The translations under genes and the position numbers were made by a program. A stretch of DNA of 5,418 nucleotides from CAZMMV01 sp964567475 (GTDB lineage: Bacteria > Bacillota > Clostridia > Tissierellales > Tissierellaceae), in contig CAZMMV010000091.1 of the NCBI GenBank assembly GCA_964567475.1, positions 1-5,418 on the forward strand, read 5' to 3'. Shown here piece after piece: positions 4,569 to 5,418 of this stretch (within the stretch, counting starts at the first letter, position 1; each line of letters starts with the position of its first letter). Under the pieces are notes generated by a model that saw only the letters and a program-made list of their open reading frames with translations, searched no databases and was not told where the DNA came from.

Positions 4569-5418
4569 ATGTTTAGTGACATAGCTAAAATACATGTAAA
4601 AGGTGGAAAAGGTGGCAATGGTGTAGTAGCTTGGAGAAGAGAGAAATACGAGCCTTCTGGTGGCCCCTATGGTGGAGATGGAGGAAATGGTGGAGCTATA
4701 ATATTGAAAGCCGATGAAAGTATAAGAACATTAATGGACTTTAGATATAAAAAAGCATACAATGGTAACAATGGAGAAGACGGTAGAACAAAAAAACAGT
4801 TTGGTAAAAAGGGAGAAGATATTTTATTAAAAGTTCCAGTAGGAACATTAGTAAAAGATGAAGCAACAGGAAAAGTAATAGTAGATTTAAAAGAAAAAGA
4901 TCAAACTTTTGTAATAGCTAGGGGTGGTAAAGGTGGTAGAGGAAATGCTAAATTTGCAACACCTACAAGACAAGCCCCAGGATTTGCAGAACCTGGTACA
5001 AAAGGACAAGATAGAGATATAACTTTAGAACTCAAACTTATTGCAGATATTGGATTAATAGGTTTTCCAAATGTAGGTAAGTCTACTATATTATCAACTA
5101 TATCTGCGGCAAAACCTAAGATTGGAAATTATCATTTTACAACCTTAAAACCAAATCTAGGGGTTGTTAGAATAGGAGATGAAAAATCTTTTGTAATAGC
5201 AGACATACCAGGATTAATAGAAGGAGCCCATGAAGGATTAGGTTTAGGACATGATTTTTTAAGACATATTGAAAGAACAAAGGTATTAGTTCATGTATTA
5301 GATATATCAGGGTCAGAAGGAAGAGATCCTATAGAAGACCTTCACAAGATAAATAATGAATTAAGTCAATATAATATAAAATTAGAAGATAAGCCTCAAA
5401 TAATAGCTGCAAATAAAA
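4569..5418 (+). CDS. obg: GTPase Obg/CgtA (3' end outside window)
   Basis: Obg is an essential GTPase that binds the 50S subunit late in assembly and links it to nutrient and stress state. The first 283 codons are present. Residues 1-158 are the glycine-rich Obg fold (FSDIAKIHVKGGKGGNGVVA; GGPYGGDGGNGG at 31-42; ARGGKGGRGN at 117-126). The GTPase domain follows with G1 GFPNVGKS (165-172), G2 threonines in HFTTLKPN (Thr191-Thr192) and G3 DIPG (212-215) in ADIPGLIEGAHEGLGLGHDF. The frame is cut at the G4 motif, with Asn282-Lys283 visible and the rest outside the window; the OCT domain would lie beyond. The ATG at 4569 has an AAGGA site 9 nt upstream, slightly long spacing. It follows the rpmA terminator with its own likely promoter. 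The rpmA-obg order is conserved across bacteria. Confidence 0.97.
   Translation, partial: MFSDIAKIHVKGGKGGNGVVAWRREKYEPSGGPYGGDGGNGGAIILKADESIRTLMDFRYKKAYNGNNGEDGRTKKQFGKKGEDILLKVPVGTLVKDEATGKVIVDLKEKDQTFVIARGGKGGRGNAKFATPTRQAPGFAEPGTKGQDRDITLELKLIADIGLIGFPNVGKSTILSTISAAKPKIGNYHFTTLKPNLGVVRIGDEKSFVIADIPGLIEGAHEGLGLGHDFLRHIERTKVLVHVLDISGSEGRDPIEDLHKINNELSQYNIKLEDKPQIIAANK

Noticed and set aside
4559..4576. Five-codon frame (MMINV) overlapping the obg start
   Set aside because: It has no ribosome binding site of its own apart from the one serving obg, and repeated ATGATGAT strings produce such frames easily.

Overview
This is an AT-rich window in which nearly all genes lie on the + strand. It looks like chromosomal core sequence from a Clostridia-class Firmicute, possibly near the Tissierellia/Clostridiaceae-like lineages. 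The evidence is a MinD-MinE pair in a low-GC Gram-positive gene setting, Shine-Dalgarno (SD) sites of the AGGAGG type, a single short RNase E/G, and the rplU-prp-rpmA-obg block. That block encodes an L27 with a cleavable N-terminal extension, which is typical of Firmicutes and their relatives. The genus cannot be fixed from the sequence alone.

Layout. The window opens inside the 3' end of minD (membrane ATPase of the Min division-site system). minE follows after 12 nt with a TTG start, and a strong hairpin terminator (541-569) closes the min operon. A flavin transferase lipoprotein (ApbE type, 590-1627) begins just after the terminator, followed by an unrecognised 92-residue protein with one hydrophobic segment (1684-1962). 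A 134-nt spacer then holds an AT-only inverted repeat and a possible nine-codon leader ORF (2058-2087) whose stop overlaps the SD site of the RNase E/G gene (2097-3326). The spacer 3327-3456 has a well-formed sigma-A promoter and a structured 5' leader that resembles the L21 leader. It precedes rplU (3457-3768), prp (3773-4129) and rpmA (4122-4418), which end at a terminator (4422-4454). obg (4569 onward) follows with its own likely promoter and runs off the right edge inside the G4 motif.

How the genes work together. MinD and MinE place the division septum. rplU, prp and rpmA form one ribosome-assembly unit: Prp is the protease that removes the N-terminal peptide of L27, L21 and L27 are both 50S proteins, and Obg is a GTPase of late 50S assembly. 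RNase E/G acts in RNA processing and turnover next to this cluster. The ApbE protein attaches FMN to extracytoplasmic electron-transfer proteins; no such substrate is encoded in the window.

No spacer exceeds 300 bases. No tRNA, rRNA, CRISPR array, insertion sequence or phage sign was seen. The region is mostly ordinary housekeeping sequence. The points most worth a second look are the rplU leader with two competing pairings, the small leader ORF before the RNase gene, and the unrecognised small membrane protein.
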